64,000 bases of DNA from Ruminococcus bicirculans (ex Wegman et al. 2014) (lineage in GTDB: Bacteria; Bacillota; Clostridia; Oscillospirales; Ruminococcaceae), in assembly GCF_000723465.1 (NCBI RefSeq), contig NZ_HF545616.1:620001-684000 (forward strand), in the 5' to 3' direction. Below, piece by piece: positions 61,932 to 64,000 of this stretch. The translations under genes were made by a program, and so were the position numbers. Position 1 is the stretch's first letter, and the number at the start of each line of letters is the position of its first letter. The notes under the pieces were generated by a model, which worked only from the letters and a program-made list of their open reading frames with translations, ran no database searches and was not told where the DNA came from.

Positions 61932-62788
61932 CATCGGAAGAATTTTTAAAAGAGGTACTTAGTAGTCCGCTGTGTCCGGATAACTTTGAGGAAATTTACA
62001 AAGAATTCCGGAAATATCAAAAAATTACCATGGACACACTTATTGAATTTCACCGAGTGTGTGAAAAGAGTAATATAGAATATGAGCTAGCATATGGCTC
62101 TCTTTTAGGTGCAATTCGAGATAATGGCCAAATTCCTTGGGATTACGACATAGATGTGTTTGTAGCATTCAAAGACAAGGAGAGATTAATTGAGACATTA
62201 AAAAAAGAACTTGATGATAAATACTATTTTTATTGTCCAGAAGTTAATCAAAAATGCAGACATGTCATTATGAGGTTGGCGCCAAAAGGATACAGAAGTG
62301 AAGCTCTGCATGTGGATGTATTTTATTATGTTGGAACACCGAATTCTGTAGAAGAACGGAAGCTACATATTGAACAAATAAAAAGGACAGCACATACACG
62401 GTATTGTAAACTTGTTAATTGTAAAGAAGAAGCAGGAGGAAATGTGAAAAAATACATTCGCTTAATGCTGGATAAAATGAAATATTCTATGAAAAAAATA
62501 GAAGATTTGAAAAATGAGTATGAAAAACTATGCCAAATGTATCCGATTGACAAGTCAGATTATCTTGTGTCTGCCGATGTGTTTGCTGATTGGTATGAAT
62601 TTCCAAGAATTCTATTTGAGGAAACAGAACTTTTCCATACAGTTGATGGGACATTTCGTATTCCGAAACAGTATGCAGAATTGCTTACTCTTGTTTATAA
62701 GGATTATATGAATATACCAGATTTGGACACAAGAATACGTGAAGTAATGACACATTTTAATTACTTGAAATTTATGGAAAATGCTTAA
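61928..62788 (+). CDS. LicD-family phosphotransferase
   Basis: Enzyme of 286 residues of the LicD group, which transfers phosphocholine or a similar phospho-alcohol from a CDP donor to a sugar. The signature AYGSLLGAIRDNGQIPWDYD is near residue 56, with the metal DYDID following. Residues 105-125 (CRHVIMRLAPKGYRSEALHV) and HVDVFYY also fit. The CDP-choline-type donor would be made by the LicC/LicA-like protein coded next. ATGA overlap with the flippase gene shows coupling. Confidence 0.9.
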   Translation: MTSEEFLKEVLSSPLCPDNFEEIYKEFRKYQKITMDTLIEFHRVCEKSNIEYELAYGSLLGAIRDNGQIPWDYDIDVFVAFKDKERLIETLKKELDDKYYFYCPEVNQKCRHVIMRLAPKGYRSEALHVDVFYYVGTPNSVEERKLHIEQIKRTAHTRYCKLVNCKEEAGGNVKKYIRLMLDKMKYSMKKIEDLKNEYEKLCQMYPIDKSDYLVSADVFADWYEFPRILFEETELFHTVDGTFRIPKQYAELLTLVYKDYMNIPDLDTRIREVMTHFNYLKFMENA

Positions 62789-62815
62789 CGCAGGGTTAGT
62801 TTGATGAAAAAAATA

Positions 62816-62840
62816 GGAAGGTTAGCAGAACGCTAACTTC
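62816..62840 (+). terminator. Hairpin between licD-type and licCA-type genes, possible attenuator
   Basis: GGTTAGC and GCTAAC arms with AGAAC loop (62816-62840), then TTCTTATT. The T run is poor, so it may only reduce reading into the next gene. Confidence 0.45.
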
Positions 62841-62907
62841 TTATTATATGGCAGTGTTCACAAAAAGCTAAACCAACAATTTCATGAAAAAGGAGAGAAA
62901 TAAATAG

Positions 62908-64000
62908 ATGAATAAACAAGAAAGCGATATTTTAAAGACGCTTATAACAGAACCATTTATAAATCAGAGAATTCTATCAGAAGAGTCCAGGCATTCTTTA
63001 GGTGTAGTAAATCGTTCTATTAAGGAACTTATTAAGACTGGATATTTAGATGAGGAAGTACAACTTACACAAAAAGCTACTGATGAATTTAAACTGAATG
63101 CCCCTAAACGTGCAATTATTCTCGCGGCCGGTTTTGGCATGCGTATGGTGCCAATTAACACAGAAGTCTCTAAAGGTTTATTAGAAGTGAATGGTGAGAC
63201 ATTAATCGAAAGGTTGATTAAGCAACTTCAAGAAGTTGACATAAAAGAAATATACATTATTGTTGGTTTTATGAAGGAGCAGTATGAGTATCTAATTGAT
63301 GAGTATGAAGTAGAACTTGTTGTAAATAAAGAGTATGCTTCAAAAAATAATCTCCATTCGTTGAAACTGGTAGCTGATAGACTAGAAAATGCATATGTGA
63401 TTCCTTGTGATATTTGGTGTGATCTTAATCCATTCCGCCGACATGAGTTGTACTCTTGGTATATGGTCAGCGACTTGGTTGACAGTGAAAGTGACGTTCG
63501 CGTGAATCGGAAGATGGAGTTGGTATCTACTACAGGTAATGTGGGAGGTAATTCAATGGTTGGAATCTGCTATCTTGTGAAGAAAGATGCTAATGTAGTA
63601 AAGGAGCGCATAGAAACACTTTGTCAAAATCGAAAATATGATAATTCATTTTGGGAAAAGGCACTTTACAACAAGAACAAAATGATTGTTGATGCAAGGG
63701 TGGTGCATGCAACGGACGTAGTGGAAATTAATACTTATGAACAACTGCGAGAATTGGATAGTGCCTCCAATCAACTGAAAACAGATGCAATTGAGGTCAT
63801 TTGTAAGAACTTTGATGTAAAGGCTGAAGAGATTTCACAGATTACAGTATTGAAAAAGGGAATGACAAATCGTTCATTTCTTTTTAGCTGCAAAAACAAA
63901 AAATATATTATGCGTATACCGGGAGAGGGCACAGATCAGTTAATCAACCGCAAGGAAGAAGCAGCCGTGTATCATATAATCGCAAGTAAAAACATCTGTG
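62908..64000 (+). CDS. Winged-helix/LicC/LicA fusion (choline activation), 3' end cut by window
   Basis: The frame runs to the right edge without a stop. Residues 1-65 form a small winged-helix-like part (ILKTLITEPFINQRILSEES and VNRSIKELIKTGYLDEE). Residues 70-290 are a nucleotidyltransferase with KRAIILAAGFGMRMVPINTE, then SKGLLEVNGETLIERLI: the LicC-type CTP:phosphocholine site. From about 295 a LicA-like choline kinase starts (ISQITVLKKGMTNRSFLFSC, then YIMRIPGEGTDQLINRKEE). Together it could make CDP-choline from choline for LicD. AAGGAG is upstream of ATG 62908. The last domain is incomplete in this window. Confidence 0.88.
   Translation, partial: MNKQESDILKTLITEPFINQRILSEESRHSLGVVNRSIKELIKTGYLDEEVQLTQKATDEFKLNAPKRAIILAAGFGMRMVPINTEVSKGLLEVNGETLIERLIKQLQEVDIKEIYIIVGFMKEQYEYLIDEYEVELVVNKEYASKNNLHSLKLVADRLENAYVIPCDIWCDLNPFRRHELYSWYMVSDLVDSESDVRVNRKMELVSTTGNVGGNSMVGICYLVKKDANVVKERIETLCQNRKYDNSFWEKALYNKNKMIVDARVVHATDVVEINTYEQLRELDSASNQLKTDAIEVICKNFDVKAEEISQITVLKKGMTNRSFLFSCKNKKYIMRIPGEGTDQLINRKEEAAVYHIIASKNIC

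Noticed and set aside
1-64000. tRNA or rRNA genes
   Set aside because: No cloverleaf or rRNA-like stretch was recognised when reading the intergenic regions; a tRNA scan would settle it.

Overview
The window looks like chromosomal DNA of a gut Firmicute close to Ruminococcus (Oscillospiraceae). The basis is protein character and gene content only, with no search: an electron-bifurcating HydABC [FeFe] hydrogenase, a type I pullulanase, a CE2-type esterase, and several large secreted proteins with BspA-type leucine-rich repeats and fibronectin-like modules. No rRNA or tRNA gene was seen.

Layout. (1) 1-16956 is mostly metabolic: the end of a PP2C phosphatase, acetolactate synthase, an AI-2E family membrane protein, hydCBA, birA, then a rightward run of MraY-like transferase, LPG-flippase-like protein, CDP-alcohol transferase, phosphatidylserine decarboxylase, pullulanase and a wall-anchored esterase. 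(2) 17000-27000 holds an IS4-type transposase and three big secreted proteins (C39-like peptidase, BspA-like LRR protein, Ig-like propeller protein). Two of them share a nearly identical C-terminal module and downstream terminator at DNA level. (3) 27100-31100 is a small or decayed mobile element: large serine recombinase, RepA-like ATPase and a large inverted repeat. (4) 31150-41000 is accessory: a BlaI/BlaR1-like regulatory pair coupled to a DUF2079 membrane protein, an AbiF-type abortive infection gene preceded by its own promoter and a compact structured RNA, a divergent small acid-soluble spore protein, a dead secreted-protein gene, a TetR plus collagen-like protein pair, and an IS110 element with a probable bridge RNA under its own promoter. 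(5) 41000-46200 has a very large papain-like secreted protein, a maltose/galactoside acetyltransferase and a small membrane protein. (6) 46500-64000 is a surface-polysaccharide locus read rightward.

The polysaccharide locus makes UDP-glucuronate and UDP-galacturonate (Ugd plus a 4-epimerase). It starts a lipid-linked glycan with a phosphoglycosyl transferase fused to a GT2 domain and extends it with two GT4 and two tandem GT2 enzymes. Wzx and Wzy-type proteins export and polymerise. TupA-like ATP-grasp, CapA, LicD and a winged-helix/LicC/LicA fusion probably decorate it with amino acid and phosphocholine. One GT2 gene is out of frame at a run of nine G in otherwise AT-rich DNA; ten G restore a full-length protein that aligns with its neighbour, so it is either a phase-variable switch in the off state or a homopolymer error. 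Remnants of a dehydratase-like gene and of a second TupA-like gene show that the locus has been rearranged. The DNA from about 49.25 kb onward has a different, more AT-rich codon style from the genes before it, which suggests acquisition by transfer.

The most interesting signals are the abiF RNA/AbiF pair (34681-35657), the IS110 bridge RNA candidate (40740-40936), the poly-G glycosyltransferase (53536-53544), and the combination of uronate, TupA/CapA and phosphocholine genes in one locus.
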